From assembly GCF_002959755.1 (NCBI RefSeq), contig NZ_PPCW01000004.1, positions 186,001-250,000 on the forward strand: a DNA stretch of 64,000 bases, given 5' to 3'. This DNA comes from Veillonella sp. T11011-6 (GTDB taxonomy: Bacteria; Bacillota; Negativicutes; Veillonellales; Veillonellaceae). How positions within the stretch are numbered: the first letter of the stretch is position 1; every line of letters starts with the position of its first letter. Under the pieces are notes generated by a model, which was not told where the DNA came from, did not search any database, and saw only the letters and a program-made list of their open reading frames with translations. Positions 35,193-46,092 of this stretch are shown here, piece by piece. The translations under genes and the position numbers were made by a program.

Positions 35193-35483
35193 ACTCTCTC
35201 CTTTATAATTGAAAGTCAATCAAATTATCAAAAGCATATCATATATTATGGAAATATGTACATATAATAAAAAACTACTTCAAATCATTAGAAGCAATAT
35301 GTAATATTCTATGCACTTTAAATTTATTTATATTTTCCTAATCTCATCTTCTTTACACCCATCCAGTATTCATCTATATTTTCATAAATTGTACAAATAT
35401 ATCGATTTATGTTAAACTATATAAATATAAATAAATTTTAAAATTATAAATTATTATTTGAAATCTAGTTCGGAGAGTAATTC
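35193..35483. other. Divergent AT-rich promoter region
   Basis: A very AT-rich gap between the secreted paralog gene and the esterase gene. Promoters for both must lie here; I cannot assign them with confidence. No RNA or repeat seen. Confidence 0.35.
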
Positions 35484-38400
35484 ATGAAATCATCTAGGAA
35501 ACGTAAGGTTACCGCTGCATTTTTTGCAGCTGCAGCGTTGGGTGGTGTTGCCCACGCAGCCCCTACCCTCAACATGAATGATTTGGTAGGTTCGAACACT
35601 ACCACTGAATCAACGACACAAGGTACTACAAATGTAGCAACGCCAGTCGTGCGACCTATGGCTACTCAGCCTACCCCTGCAACTACACAACCAATAGTTG
35701 TTGCACCACAACAAGCAGCCGTAAGACCTGTACAGGCACAACCAATGGCTCCAGTTCGCGTAGCACCACCGCAAATGGTTCCTACACAAGCACAACCGGT
35801 AATGCAAACACAACAAGTTATGCAACCAAGTGCTACCACACAAGCGGCTCCAAAGGTAACACCTTTAATTCCCCGTGTACGTCCAGTACCGGTAAACGAT
35901 ATCGCAAAAGCTTTATCTGATCAACAAAGAGCCGTTTCACAGCCACAATATGTTGTTAATAAACAAACTAATGCTGTAATGGAACCAACATTGGCTATGC
36001 ACAGCTTGATGAATGTACAACGTAAAACAGAACCTGTTACAGTACAAAAACAAGTTGATGGCAAACAGCAAGTACAAACGACGCAAGTGGTACGTACGCC
36101 TGTAATGGTCCAACAAGAATCTACAACACCTTTAGTGATTGCTAATACAACTCAAACTAAAGCCGTTGTAGCCAAACAAAGATTAACTATTCGCGATATT
36201 CAACGTGCAGAGCGTGAACGATTAGCTCAACTAGCAGCTGAAGAAGCAGCACAACAATCAAGTGCAAATCAAGTTGATCAGCAAATGGTTGCACAAAAGC
36301 AAGCTGAAGCACAGCGCCAAGCGGCTATTCTAGCAGAGCAACAACGTCAAATGGCTATGCAGGCAGAACAGCAACGCTTAGCACAACAACAAGCCGAACA
36401 ACAAAGGTTAGCCGATCAACAAGCTGAAGCTCAACGTCAAGCTGCTATGCAAGCGGAACAACAACGTTTGACTGCTCAACAAGTTGAGGCTCAACGCCAA
36501 GCGGCTCTAAGAGCTGAGCAAGAACGTATTGCCGCGGAGCAAGCTGAACAAGCTCGTATCGCAGAAGCTCAACGTCAAGCTGCAGAACAAGAACGTCTTC
36601 GTATCCAAGAAGAACAACGCCGTATTGCAGCGCAACAACAAGCGGAACAACAACGGTTAGCGGCTCAACAGGCTGAAGCTCAACGCCAGGCTGCTTTAAA
36701 AGCTGAGCAAGAGCGTATCGCTGCTGAGCAAGCTGAAGCTCAACGCCAAGCTGCTATCCAAGCTGAACAGCAACGCTTAGCAGCTCAACAAGCTGAGGCT
36801 CAACGTCAAGCTGCTCTAAAAGCTGAACAAGATCGTATTGCTGCTCAACAAGCTGAAGCTCAACGCCAAGCTGCTTTAAAGGCTGAGCAAGAACGTATTG
36901 CTGCTGAGCAAGCTGAGGCTCAACGCCAAGCGGCTTTAAAGGCTGAACAAGATCGTATCGCTGCTGAGCAAGCTGAAGCTCAACGCCAAGCTGCTTTAAA
37001 AGCTGAACAAGAGCGTATCGCGGCTGAGCAAGCTGAAGCTCAACGTCAAGCTGCTTTAAAAGCTGAACAAGAACGTATCGCTGCTGAGCAAGCTGAAGCT
37101 CAACGCCAAGCAGATTTAAAAGCGGAGCAAGAACGTATTGCGGCTGAAGCAGCTGCGCGCCAACGTGCAGAAGCTGCTGCTAAAGCTGAAGCTGAGCGTC
37201 AAGCTGCTCTAAAAGCTGAACAAGATCGTATTGCTGCTCAACAAGCTGAAGCTCAACGCCAAGCTGCTTTAAAGGCTGAGCAAGAACGTATTGCTGCTGA
37301 GCAAGCTGAGGCTCAACGCCAAGCGGCTTTAAAAGCTGAACAAGAACGTATCGCTGCGGAAGAAGCTACTCGTCAACGTGCAGAAGCTGCTGCTAAAGCT
37401 GAAGCTGAGCGCCAAGCTGCTCTAAAAGCTGAACAAGATCGTATTGCTGCTCAACAAGCAGAAATGGCAAGACAAGCTGCTATCAAAGAAGAGCAAGAAC
37501 GTTTAGCTGCCGAACAATTAGCAAAAGAAGAAGCTGAAGCTGCTGCTAAGGCTCAAGCTGAGGCAGAAGCAAAAGCTAAAGCCGAGGCAGAAGCTAAGGC
37601 TAAAGCACAAGCCGAAGCTGAAGCGGCTGCTAAAGCTCAAGCTGAGGCAGAGGCAAAAGCTAAGGCTGAAGCAGAAGCTACTAAAGCTCAAGAAAGCAAA
37701 TTACCTCAATCTTATGTAGATGCACGAAATGAAGCTTCTACAAAAGGTTCTGCTGTAACAGAAGAGAAAAATATTCTATCTCAACCAATGGAACCACCAT
37801 TGCAAGCTGATTCTTCTGCAAAAATTAGCCTTGCCTTCGATGCGAAAAATTATGAGTCCATGTCTACTACAGTAGATAATAAGGAAATCAAATATCGTGC
37901 CTTTGAATATATCCCTTACGTGGCTAATCCTATCGATATCGATCAACAGTACATGAATATCTATGTACCAGAAGAATACTTTAATAATGGCACTGTAAAT
38001 GGTTATAATACGCAAACAGCCCCTATCTTCATGCCAAATGCGGTAGGTGGATACATGCCTAGCCAAGCTATGACGCCTAAAGTTGAGAATGGCAAACCTA
38101 ACAGTGTTCTTTACGCATTATCTCGTGGTTATGTCGTAGCATCCCCAGCTACACGTGGTCGTACAAATAAAGCATCCGATGGCAATTTCATCGGTAAAGC
38201 TCCCGCTGTAATCGTTGACTTGCAAGCTGCCACAGCATACTTACATGCTAACGACTCCACAATGCCAGGTAATGCAAACCGTATTATCACAAATGGTACA
38301 AGTGCTGGTGGTGCCGTATCCTTATTGCAAGGTGCCACTGGTAATAACTCCGACTTCCAACCATATTTACAAGCATTAGGTGCTGCTACAGCAGCTACCA

Positions 38401-39269
38401 ATGTATATGCAGTTTCTGCCTATGCACCTATTACAAATCTTGATGCGGCTGATATGGCATATGAATGGAGCTATAAAGGTATCACTTCTTTCAATAAAGT
38501 AACAATGGGCCAAGGCGAATTGCCTCAAGCCAACGTAGGTGGTAATACAGCTCCTCCGCAACGTACTATACAACGTGTAAACTTGAATGCTGATGATGTG
38601 GCATACTCCAACTTATTAAGTGAACACTTCCCTGAATACGTAAACAATTTACAATTGCGTGATGCCATGGGTCGTGTGTTGAAACTCGATAAGAATGGCA
38701 ATGGTACTTTCAAAAATTATGTGAAAGCATTCATCATCGATGCAGCTAATAAAGCACAAGCTAAAGGTACTGATTTATCTAAACATACATACTTTGTACG
38801 AGATAATAAAACAGGCGCGATCAAAGACATTAACTGGGAAGCTTACAACCAATTTGTGAGCCGTTCTAAAGCACCAGGTGCATTCGATTCCCGTTCTAAT
38901 GACTCTGGCGAAAATAGTCTGTTCGGTACAAGTACTACAGATAATAATCACTTTACCATTACTGCTGCATTACACGATACAACATCTAACCAAGATGTAT
39001 ACGTAGAAAATGCTAAAATCGTTACTATGATGAACCCAATGAACTATCTCGGTTCTCCAGCAGCGACAAATGCACGCTACTATCGTATCCGCTATGGTAC
39101 AGCTGATAGTAATACATCCGTAGCTATTCCATTGATCGTAGGTACACGTGCTCAAAACCTTGGGTACAATGTTGATATGGCAACACCATTTGGTGTAGAC
39201 CATTCTGGAGACTACGATTTAGATGAATTATTCAACTGGATGGATAATATCGTTAAAAACGGTAGATAA
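35484..39269 (+). CDS. Secreted tannase-like esterase with long repeat helix
   Basis: A 1261-residue exported protein in four parts. Residues 1-26 are a signal peptide (AAFFAAAALGGVAHA). About 30-260 is Pro/Gln/Thr-rich linker. About 270-735 is an Ala/Glu/Gln/Arg helical region built of a 20-residue repeat, like a TolA stalk. About 770-1261 is an alpha/beta hydrolase closely like Lactobacillus TanB-type tannase, with MPNAVGGYMP, ANRIITNGTSAGGA and DHSGDYDLDELF. The catalytic triad by alignment is Ser940, Asp1208 and His1240; the Asp-His spacing of 32 residues is the same as in the Lactobacillus enzyme. Tannases hydrolyse gallate esters. No autotransporter or anchor domain is seen. GGAGAG precedes the ATG. 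Confidence 0.88.
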   Translation: MKSSRKRKVTAAFFAAAALGGVAHAAPTLNMNDLVGSNTTTESTTQGTTNVATPVVRPMATQPTPATTQPIVVAPQQAAVRPVQAQPMAPVRVAPPQMVPTQAQPVMQTQQVMQPSATTQAAPKVTPLIPRVRPVPVNDIAKALSDQQRAVSQPQYVVNKQTNAVMEPTLAMHSLMNVQRKTEPVTVQKQVDGKQQVQTTQVVRTPVMVQQESTTPLVIANTTQTKAVVAKQRLTIRDIQRAERERLAQLAAEEAAQQSSANQVDQQMVAQKQAEAQRQAAILAEQQRQMAMQAEQQRLAQQQAEQQRLADQQAEAQRQAAMQAEQQRLTAQQVEAQRQAALRAEQERIAAEQAEQARIAEAQRQAAEQERLRIQEEQRRIAAQQQAEQQRLAAQQAEAQRQAALKAEQERIAAEQAEAQRQAAIQAEQQRLAAQQAEAQRQAALKAEQDRIAAQQAEAQRQAALKAEQERIAAEQAEAQRQAALKAEQDRIAAEQAEAQRQAALKAEQERIAAEQAEAQRQAALKAEQERIAAEQAEAQRQADLKAEQERIAAEAAARQRAEAAAKAEAERQAALKAEQDRIAAQQAEAQRQAALKAEQERIAAEQAEAQRQAALKAEQERIAAEEATRQRAEAAAKAEAERQAALKAEQDRIAAQQAEMARQAAIKEEQERLAAEQLAKEEAEAAAKAQAEAEAKAKAEAEAKAKAQAEAEAAAKAQAEAEAKAKAEAEATKAQESKLPQSYVDARNEASTKGSAVTEEKNILSQPMEPPLQADSSAKISLAFDAKNYESMSTTVDNKEIKYRAFEYIPYVANPIDIDQQYMNIYVPEEYFNNGTVNGYNTQTAPIFMPNAVGGYMPSQAMTPKVENGKPNSVLYALSRGYVVASPATRGRTNKASDGNFIGKAPAVIVDLQAATAYLHANDSTMPGNANRIITNGTSAGGAVSLLQGATGNNSDFQPYLQALGAATAATNVYAVSAYAPITNLDAADMAYEWSYKGITSFNKVTMGQGELPQANVGGNTAPPQRTIQRVNLNADDVAYSNLLSEHFPEYVNNLQLRDAMGRVLKLDKNGNGTFKNYVKAFIIDAANKAQAKGTDLSKHTYFVRDNKTGAIKDINWEAYNQFVSRSKAPGAFDSRSNDSGENSLFGTSTTDNNHFTITAALHDTTSNQDVYVENAKIVTMMNPMNYLGSPAATNARYYRIRYGTADSNTSVAIPLIVGTRAQNLGYNVDMATPFGVDHSGDYDLDELFNWMDNIVKNGR
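36290..37690 (+). repeat. In-frame 60-bp tandem repeats coding a 20-residue helix unit
   Basis: The best units, at about 36640-37160 and 37200-37370, read as variants of AEAQRQAALK-AEQERIAAEQ. Copies vary at E/D and A/Q/I positions. Interspersed variants carry RQRAEAAAKAEAERQ; the end degrades to KAEAEAKAKAQ repeats. The DNA copies are similar enough to recombine, so copy number may differ between strains. Confidence 0.85.
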
Positions 39270-39291
39270 TAACAACTAAATACATACCATA

Positions 39292-39325
39292 ACAAAAAAG
39301 GAGCTATCTAGTAGCTCCTTTTTCT
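39292..39325 (+). terminator. Terminator of the esterase gene
   Basis: AAAAAGGAGCTA / TAGCTCCTTTTT stem with short loop, about 25 bases after the stop. Confidence 0.88.
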
Positions 39326-39344
39326 TATATAAAATTGTAACATT

Positions 39345-39371
39345 AGAAAAAGCCCCTCTACCGAGGGGCTC
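39345..39371 (-). terminator. Terminator of cysK
   Basis: On the minus strand AGCCCCTC-GGTA-GAGGGGCT is followed by four to five Ts. It lies about 50 bases past the cysK stop. Confidence 0.88.
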
Positions 39372-39418
39372 TACTATATCAGGAAAGGCAGATTATTGCT
39401 TTCACTAATCATATTCTA

Positions 39419-40354
39419 TTATACTTCTGGGAATAATGCAGTGGACAAGTAGCGTTCACCTGTATCAGGAAGAATTACTACGATGTTTTTGCCTTTATTT
39501 TCAGGACGTTTAGCCAATTCTTGAGCAGCCCAAAGAGCAGCACCAGAGGAAATACCAACTAAGATACCTTCTGTATGTCCAAATGCTTGAGATGTAGCAA
39601 ATGCATCATCATTAGTTACTTGGATTACTTCATCATAAATGGAAGTATCTAAAGTATCAGGAATGAAGCCAGCGCCTAAGCCTTGGATTTTGTGAGGACC
39701 AGGTTTGCCATTGGACAATACTGGGGAATCAGTTGGTTCAACAGCCACAATTTTTACGTCAGGGTTTTGTTCTTTTAAATAACGACCTGCACCAGTCAAA
39801 GTACCGCCTGTACCAACACCAGCTACGTAGATATCTACTGTACCATCTGTATCTTGCCAGATTTCAGGACCAGTTGTTTTATAGTGAATTGCTGGGTTTG
39901 CTTGATTTACGAATTGACCCGCCTCGATGGCACCAGCTGTAGCTGTTACGATTTCTTTAGCTTTTGCAATAGCACCTTTCATGCCAAGAGAGCCATCAGT
40001 CAACACGAGTTGAGCACCATAGCCAAGCATCAATTTACGGCGTTCGATGGACATTGTTTCTGGCATTACGATTACAACTTTATAGCCAAGAGCAGCACCA
40101 ACAGCGGATAAACCGATACCAGTGTTACCAGATGTAGCTTCTACGATTGTACCACCTGGTTGTAATTCACCAGATTCAACAGCTGCTTGAATAATTGCTG
40201 CAGCAATACGATCTTTAACAGAGCCACCTGGATTAAAGTATTCCAATTTAGCAAAAATATTTGCATCTGCGCCATATTTTTTACCAAAACGTGTAGCTGC
40301 CAACAAAGGTGTTTTACCAATTAATTCAACGAAAGATTTTGCAATATTAGACAT
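39419..40354 (-). CDS. cysK: Cysteine synthase A (O-acetylserine sulfhydrylase)
   Basis: PLP enzyme that makes cysteine from O-acetylserine and sulfide. The 311-residue length fits. Lys47 in GGSVKDRIA forms the PLP Schiff base, and SGNTGIG near residue 70 binds the substrate carboxylate. [15 protein letters not shown] binds the phosphate. The gene is 15 bases from the Rrf2 regulator gene, which reads into it, so they share a transcript; this pairing suggests CymR/IscR-like control of cysteine supply. Confidence 0.95.
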   Translation of the reverse strand: MSNIAKSFVELIGKTPLLAATRFGKKYGADANIFAKLEYFNPGGSVKDRIAAAIIQAAVESGELQPGGTIVEATSGNTGIGLSAVGAALGYKVVIVMPETMSIERRKLMLGYGAQLVLTDGSLGMKGAIAKAKEIVTATAGAIEAGQFVNQANPAIHYKTTGPEIWQDTDGTVDIYVAGVGTGGTLTGAGRYLKEQNPDVKIVAVEPTDSPVLSNGKPGPHKIQGLGAGFIPDTLDTSIYDEVIQVTNDDAFATSQAFGHTEGILVGISSGAALWAAQELAKRPENKGKNIVVILPDTGERYLSTALFPEV

Positions 40355-40369
40355 AATAGTTACTCCTTA

Positions 40370-40819
40370 TTAAATAGAACCATCCCAATTATCATATTTT
40401 GTATCAAGTTTAGCGTAAGTTCCATCAATTACATCTTGAAGAGTTACGTTTTCTAGATAATCATGAATATAGTTTTGTAATCCTGCCCAGAAACCAACAG
40501 TTCTTTCATTGATTACTGTATCAGTACTCACCCCTTCATCAAGAGTGGAGATGATAGCCATGGATTCTTCCGTGGCAAGCAAAATTTCAATAATAGTGTA
40601 CTCTTTAGGGCTTTTAGATAAGCGATAGCCTCCGTATTTACCACGAATACTATCCACTAGGTTAGCGGCACCCAAACGAGCCACAATACCCTCAAGGTAT
40701 TTCTCAGATATACCTTGTCGTTCTGCAACGGATCGCAAAGAAACCGGTTTATCCTGACCTTGCTCTGCTAAATCGATGAGAACCATCAATGCATAGCGAC
40801 CTTTTGTGGAAATCCTCAT
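40370..40819 (-). CDS. Rrf2-family transcriptional regulator
   Basis: A 149-residue winged-helix regulator of the Rrf2 family. The N-terminal helix-turn-helix reads MRISTKGRYALMVLIDLAE, followed by SEKYLEGIVARL and a wing with SIRGKYGGYRL. It lacks the three clustered cysteines of IscR, so no iron-sulfur cluster is expected, which makes it more like CymR, the cysteine-metabolism repressor that interacts with CysK. The adjacency with cysK fits that. Alternatives are other Rrf2 members; the target is inferred from context. Confidence 0.85.
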   Translation of the reverse strand: MRISTKGRYALMVLIDLAEQGQDKPVSLRSVAERQGISEKYLEGIVARLGAANLVDSIRGKYGGYRLSKSPKEYTIIEILLATEESMAIISTLDEGVSTDTVINERTVGFWAGLQNYIHDYLENVTLQDVIDGTYAKLDTKYDNWDGSI

Positions 40820-41091
40820 ATATCTTGCCTCTCTTTATAAAAGTTAGTGCTAACACACCCCATGTTATAAAACACTCATCCTACTTCATTTATAAAACCT
40901 TGTATATCAATAGGAATTAATTTCATTATAGACCACTAAATTCAAAAATGCAAGAACTTATTTCCTACTTTTACAAAGGGATATTTAAAACCCTTATATT
41001 TATTGGTCTAAGCCTATATTATTGATTTATTTTATTCTATTATTAGACTAGCAATCACACATATCGATACATTAACTATTTTACATAACAC
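40820..41091. other. Intergenic region upstream of the Rrf2 gene
   Basis: Low-GC region presumably holding the Rrf2-cysK promoter, which I cannot pinpoint. No gene or structured RNA seen. Confidence 0.35.
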
Positions 41092-41121
41092 AAAAGGACC
41101 AGCCCGAAGGCCAGTCCTTTT
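41092..41121 (-). terminator. Terminator downstream of ahpC
   Basis: AAAAGGAC / GTCCTTTT stem with an inner GCC / GGC pair around a CGAA loop. It lies about 160 bases past the ahpC stop on the minus strand. Confidence 0.7.
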
Positions 41122-41156
41122 GCGTATAGTTTGTAGTTTGTTATATGAGGTTTACC

Positions 41157-41273
41157 ATGATGAATTGGAGAGGGTTCATCTGGTATTGGGACTTACCGTA
41201 TCGTCAGGAAAACGATGCGCGCCCGTTTTGTCATTTGAGGAGTTGTCTAGATTATTCTAGCGTTTTAGGTTAG
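41157..41273 (+). other. Possible 38-residue ORF antisense to the ahpC 3' region
   Basis: ATG ATG follows a GAGG at 41147-41150 and opens 38 codons to TAG. The peptide is rich in aromatic residues (WRGFIWYWDLPYRQ) and has two Cys. It fills the otherwise unexplained 160-base gap between the ahpC stop and its terminator and is less AT-rich than its surroundings. It could also simply be a long 3' UTR. Not a confident gene. Confidence 0.2.
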
Positions 41274-41281
41274 TTTCTAAA

Positions 41282-41845
41282 TTAGATTTTACCTACGAGA
41301 TCAAGACCTGGTTTCAATGTGTCTTTACCTGGTTTCCAACGTGCAGGGCACACTTGATCACCATGTTTTGCTACGAATTGAGCCGCTTGTACTTTACGAA
41401 CCAATTCTTCAGCAGAACGGCCGATACCCATGTCATGGATTTCAGCTGTACGAACGAAACCTTCAGGATCTACTACGAATGTACCACGGTAAGCCATAGC
41501 GGATTCTTCTTGGAATACATCGAAGAAATCAGCTAATTCATGTTTTTTATCAGCTAACATGTAGTACTCGATTTTATTAATGCTTGGAGAAGCATCGGAC
41601 CATGCTTTGTGAACAAATTCAGAGTCACAAGATACGGAGTAAACTTCGCAACCTAGTTCTTTCAACTCTGCATAGGAGTTTTGTACGTCTTCTAATTCTG
41701 TAGGGCAAACGAATGTGAAGTCTGCTGGATAGAATACGAAGATGGACCATTTGCCCAATACATCTGCAGTACTAACTTTTACTAATTCAGGTTTTTTGAA
41801 AGCATCTAGAGTAAATTCAGGAAGTTTTTTACCAATAATAGACAT
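41282..41845 (-). CDS. ahpC: Peroxiredoxin AhpC
   Basis: Typical 2-Cys peroxiredoxin, 187 residues, reducing hydrogen peroxide and organic peroxides. Peroxidatic Cys47 is in FTFVCPTEL and resolving Cys166 in QVCPARWKPG. No AhpF reductase gene is next to it, so its reductant must be encoded elsewhere. AGGAGG precedes the ATG. I looked for a PerR box upstream and saw none I can support. Confidence 0.94.
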   Translation of the reverse strand: MSIIGKKLPEFTLDAFKKPELVKVSTADVLGKWSIFVFYPADFTFVCPTELEDVQNSYAELKELGCEVYSVSCDSEFVHKAWSDASPSINKIEYYMLADKKHELADFFDVFQEESAMAYRGTFVVDPEGFVRTAEIHDMGIGRSAEELVRKVQAAQFVAKHGDQVCPARWKPGKDTLKPGLDLVGKI

Positions 41846-42011
41846 GTTATGTCCTCCTTACTTGAGTTCTAATGTAACAGTTATATATTATCGGTGTACT
41901 TATCACCAAATCTATATCTATCTTTGTCTATATAATAACAAATATCATTCAAGATTGCAAGTGTTATTTTTAAATTTATCGATATATTTTTCTAACTTTT
42001 TTCGATATAAA

Positions 42012-42054
42012 TAAAAAAAGAAGAAAGATGCTCATTTCTGAGCATCTTTCTTCT
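42012..42054 (-). terminator. Terminator overlapping the end of the small membrane protein gene
   Basis: AGAAGAAAGATGCTCA (minus strand, 42054-42039) pairs with TGAGCATCTTTCTTCT around GAAA. A T tract follows. The 5' arm and the loop lie inside the last codons of the 42032-42247 gene. Confidence 0.88.
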
Positions 42055-42247
42055 TTTGACGTACTACAACCGACTTACTACTCACCGTAGAATGATCAAA
42101 GGCGATTAAGCCTGCTATATTAGCGAGCCCACGTCGCGCCATATGTCCTGTTGTAGACTGTTCTTTACCGGATTTACCATATACGAACTGCTCTAATTTA
42201 AGTGCAGCTAATATAAAGATACCTATAATAGATAAAATGGATCCCAT
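42032..42247 (-). CDS. Small membrane protein following pyrG
   Basis: I do not recognise a family. The 71 residues begin with a hydrophobic segment (SILSIIGIFILAALKL, about 3-18) and end in a basic tail (VVVRQKKKDAQK). It starts 9 bases after the pyrG stop, in the same operon. The terminator stem is built into its last codons, including the stop. Confidence 0.55.
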   Translation of the reverse strand: MGSILSIIGIFILAALKLEQFVYGKSGKEQSTTGHMARRGLANIAGLIAFDHSTVSSKSVVVRQKKKDAQK

Positions 42248-42256
42248 GTCTATTCT

Positions 42257-43879
<1,623 letters not shown>

Positions 43880-43882
43880 CTA

Positions 43883-45616
43883 TTACATTTTTTCCGGAGC
43901 GGAAATACCTAAAATACCCAAGCCTTGACGAAGTACGAGGGCAATCGCTGTGATTAATCCAAGACGAGCTTGTTGCAACGCTGGATCTACGCCAATGATA
44001 CGACCTTGACGGTAGAAGGAGTGGAACATGCTTGCCAAATCGTATAAGTAACGAGCAATACGATGTGGTGCACGATGCTCGGCAGATTGAACTACCTCTT
44101 CTGGATATTCAGCTAATTTCTTAATCAATTCTAATTCCATTTCGCTTGTAAGCGTTGTGAAATCAGTTTCACTATAATCGCCAAATGCGATGCCAGCTTC
44201 ACGCACTTGGTTGTAAATGCTGTGAATACGAGCATGAGCATATTGGATATAATACACTGGGTTATCATTGCTGCGAGATTTAGCCAAGTTAATATCGAAA
44301 TCAAGTTGGCTATCTAGAGAACGCATCAAGAAGAAGTAACGAGATGCATCTACGCCAACCTCTTCAATCAATTCATCTAATGTAACGCTGTCGCCGCTAC
44401 GTTTAGATAATTTAACGAGTTGTCCATCACGGAACAATGCTACCATTTGTAATAACAATACTGTTAATTTATCTGGGTCATAACCAAAGGCAGCCATAGC
44501 CGCTTTAACACGGCATACATAGCCATGGTGGTCAGCGCCCCAAATATCGATCATTTCTTTGAATCCACGATCATATTTATTGCGGTGGTATGCAATATCC
44601 GCCGCCAAATATGTAGGAACCCCATTATCACGGATAACTACGCGGTCTTTATCGTCGCCATAGTCAGTGGATTTCAACCACAAAGCACCGTCTTTTTCAT
44701 ACACTTTACCAAGAGCCTTTAACGCCTCTACGGAGTGATGAATTTCATCAGTTTCATGAACTGTACGTTCAGAGAACCAATTATCGAATGTAACACGGAA
44801 GTTGCTTAATGTTTCTTCTAAGCGAGCTAATTTTTCTTTCAAGCCTTCTTCTTTGAACAAAGCTACACGATCAGCTTCGTTCATAGCATTCAATTTATCG
44901 AAACCTTCGCGTTCAGCAATTGCTTTAGCCGTTTCAATGATATCTGGACCACGGTAACCATTTTCAGGGAACACAAGGGCCCCTTCTGGAATGTCGAAAT
45001 CAGGCATGGAACCGTCTTCGTTGCGCTTAGGTGGGAATACTAATGTAGCACCTTGCAACTCTTGGAAACGGTATTCAATGGAGATAGCCATGTTATCGAT
45101 TTGGTTACCCGCATCATTGATATAGTACTCAGATTGTACGTTGTAACCTGCTGCACGCAACAAGTTTACAAGAGCACTACCGTATGCAGCACCTCGACCA
45201 TGACCTACATGCAAAGGACCTGTTGGGTTCGCACTTACGTATTCAACTTGAATCGTATCGCGCGCACGCAATGGTTGTACACCATATTGATCACCAGCAT
45301 TTAAAATGGCTTTCAACGTATCGTATACCATATCTGATTTCAAGAAGAAGTTAATGAAACCTGCACCAGCAACCTCAGCACGTTCAAGCCAGTCAAAATT
45401 CATATGGCTAATCAAAGCCTCAGCAATAGCACGAGGATTTTGACGAGCTACACGAGCGGATTGCATCGCAATGTTTGTAGAAAAATCACCGAATTCTTTT
45501 TGAGGTGGCACTTCGAGAACGATTTCTGGATATTCACCAGCTGGTAAGCCACCACTGTTAATCGTATCTTGTAATGCCTGTTCAATCCCCGATTTCAGGA
45601 TTTCCTTCATGTCCAT
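43883..45616 (-). CDS. argS: Arginyl-tRNA synthetase
   Basis: Class I synthetase, 577 residues, charging tRNA-Arg. The HIGH-type motif is HVGHGRGAA near residue 131, and the KMSKS-equivalent is KLSKRSG near 395. The C-terminal anticodon-binding DALR domain contains YLYDLASMFHSFY. Its start overlaps the DUF1934 gene by 35 bases, a strong sign of coupling. The synteny DUF1934-argS is also known in Bacillus (ywiB-argS). Confidence 0.96.
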   Translation of the reverse strand: MDMKEILKSGIEQALQDTINSGGLPAGEYPEIVLEVPPQKEFGDFSTNIAMQSARVARQNPRAIAEALISHMNFDWLERAEVAGAGFINFFLKSDMVYDTLKAILNAGDQYGVQPLRARDTIQVEYVSANPTGPLHVGHGRGAAYGSALVNLLRAAGYNVQSEYYINDAGNQIDNMAISIEYRFQELQGATLVFPPKRNEDGSMPDFDIPEGALVFPENGYRGPDIIETAKAIAEREGFDKLNAMNEADRVALFKEEGLKEKLARLEETLSNFRVTFDNWFSERTVHETDEIHHSVEALKALGKVYEKDGALWLKSTDYGDDKDRVVIRDNGVPTYLAADIAYHRNKYDRGFKEMIDIWGADHHGYVCRVKAAMAAFGYDPDKLTVLLLQMVALFRDGQLVKLSKRSGDSVTLDELIEEVGVDASRYFFLMRSLDSQLDFDINLAKSRSNDNPVYYIQYAHARIHSIYNQVREAGIAFGDYSETDFTTLTSEMELELIKKLAEYPEEVVQSAEHRAPHRIARYLYDLASMFHSFYRQGRIIGVDPALQQARLGLITAIALVLRQGLGILGISAPEKM

Positions 45617-46040
45617 GCTCTGTATCCTCCCGCACGTCTATATCTAACTGATTATAAAATTGCCATTCACCTTCGACGGAAATATCATATCCTAAATGAA
45701 CATGACCTACGCCTTCGTGAAAGTCTACTGTTAATTCATGAGTTTTTACGGCCATGTGTAAATCGCCATACGGCGTTTCATACACGGACTCGCGCTCTTC
45801 ACCACGGACGTATTGATGACGCATATTAACCGCCCCTGTACGAAGCAGCACAATTGAATCATCATGGATTTTAATGGTCGTCTTAACCCCATCCATGCCC
45901 GTCACACTAGATTCTTCGTAACGCACATACTGTGTATTACCCTTTTTATGTGACGTGCCAGGGGAAATCAGCTCCACTACGGTATCCTTGCCGTCCATAT
46001 CTCGTTGTACACTTTTTACGGACACTAGAACCCGCTTCAT
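45582..46040 (-). CDS. DUF1934 family beta-barrel protein (YwiB-like)
   Basis: A 152-residue protein whose position directly before argS, as ywiB in Bacillus, and the pattern ISVEGEWQFYNQLDI near the end fit the DUF1934 family, a small lipocalin-like fold of unknown role. The ATG at 46040 is chosen for GGAGG 7-8 bases upstream. The end overlaps argS by 35 bases. Confidence 0.75.
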   Translation of the reverse strand: MKRVLVSVKSVQRDMDGKDTVVELISPGTSHKKGNTQYVRYEESSVTGMDGVKTTIKIHDDSIVLLRTGAVNMRHQYVRGEERESVYETPYGDLHMAVKTHELTVDFHEGVGHVHLGYDISVEGEWQFYNQLDIDVREDTEHGHEGNPEIGD

Positions 46041-46092
46041 TTCGTAACCTCCATGGCAGTAATTAATCATCATATTATACCATAATTAAGGA

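Noticed and set aside
35610-35843. Open frames opposite the esterase repeat and linker regions
   Set aside because: Low-complexity coding DNA creates long antisense frames; codon pattern and ribosome sites favour only the plus-strand gene.
41846-41960. Possible PerR box upstream of ahpC
   Set aside because: I searched for a TTATAAT-N-ATTATAA pattern and found only loose AT-rich matches.
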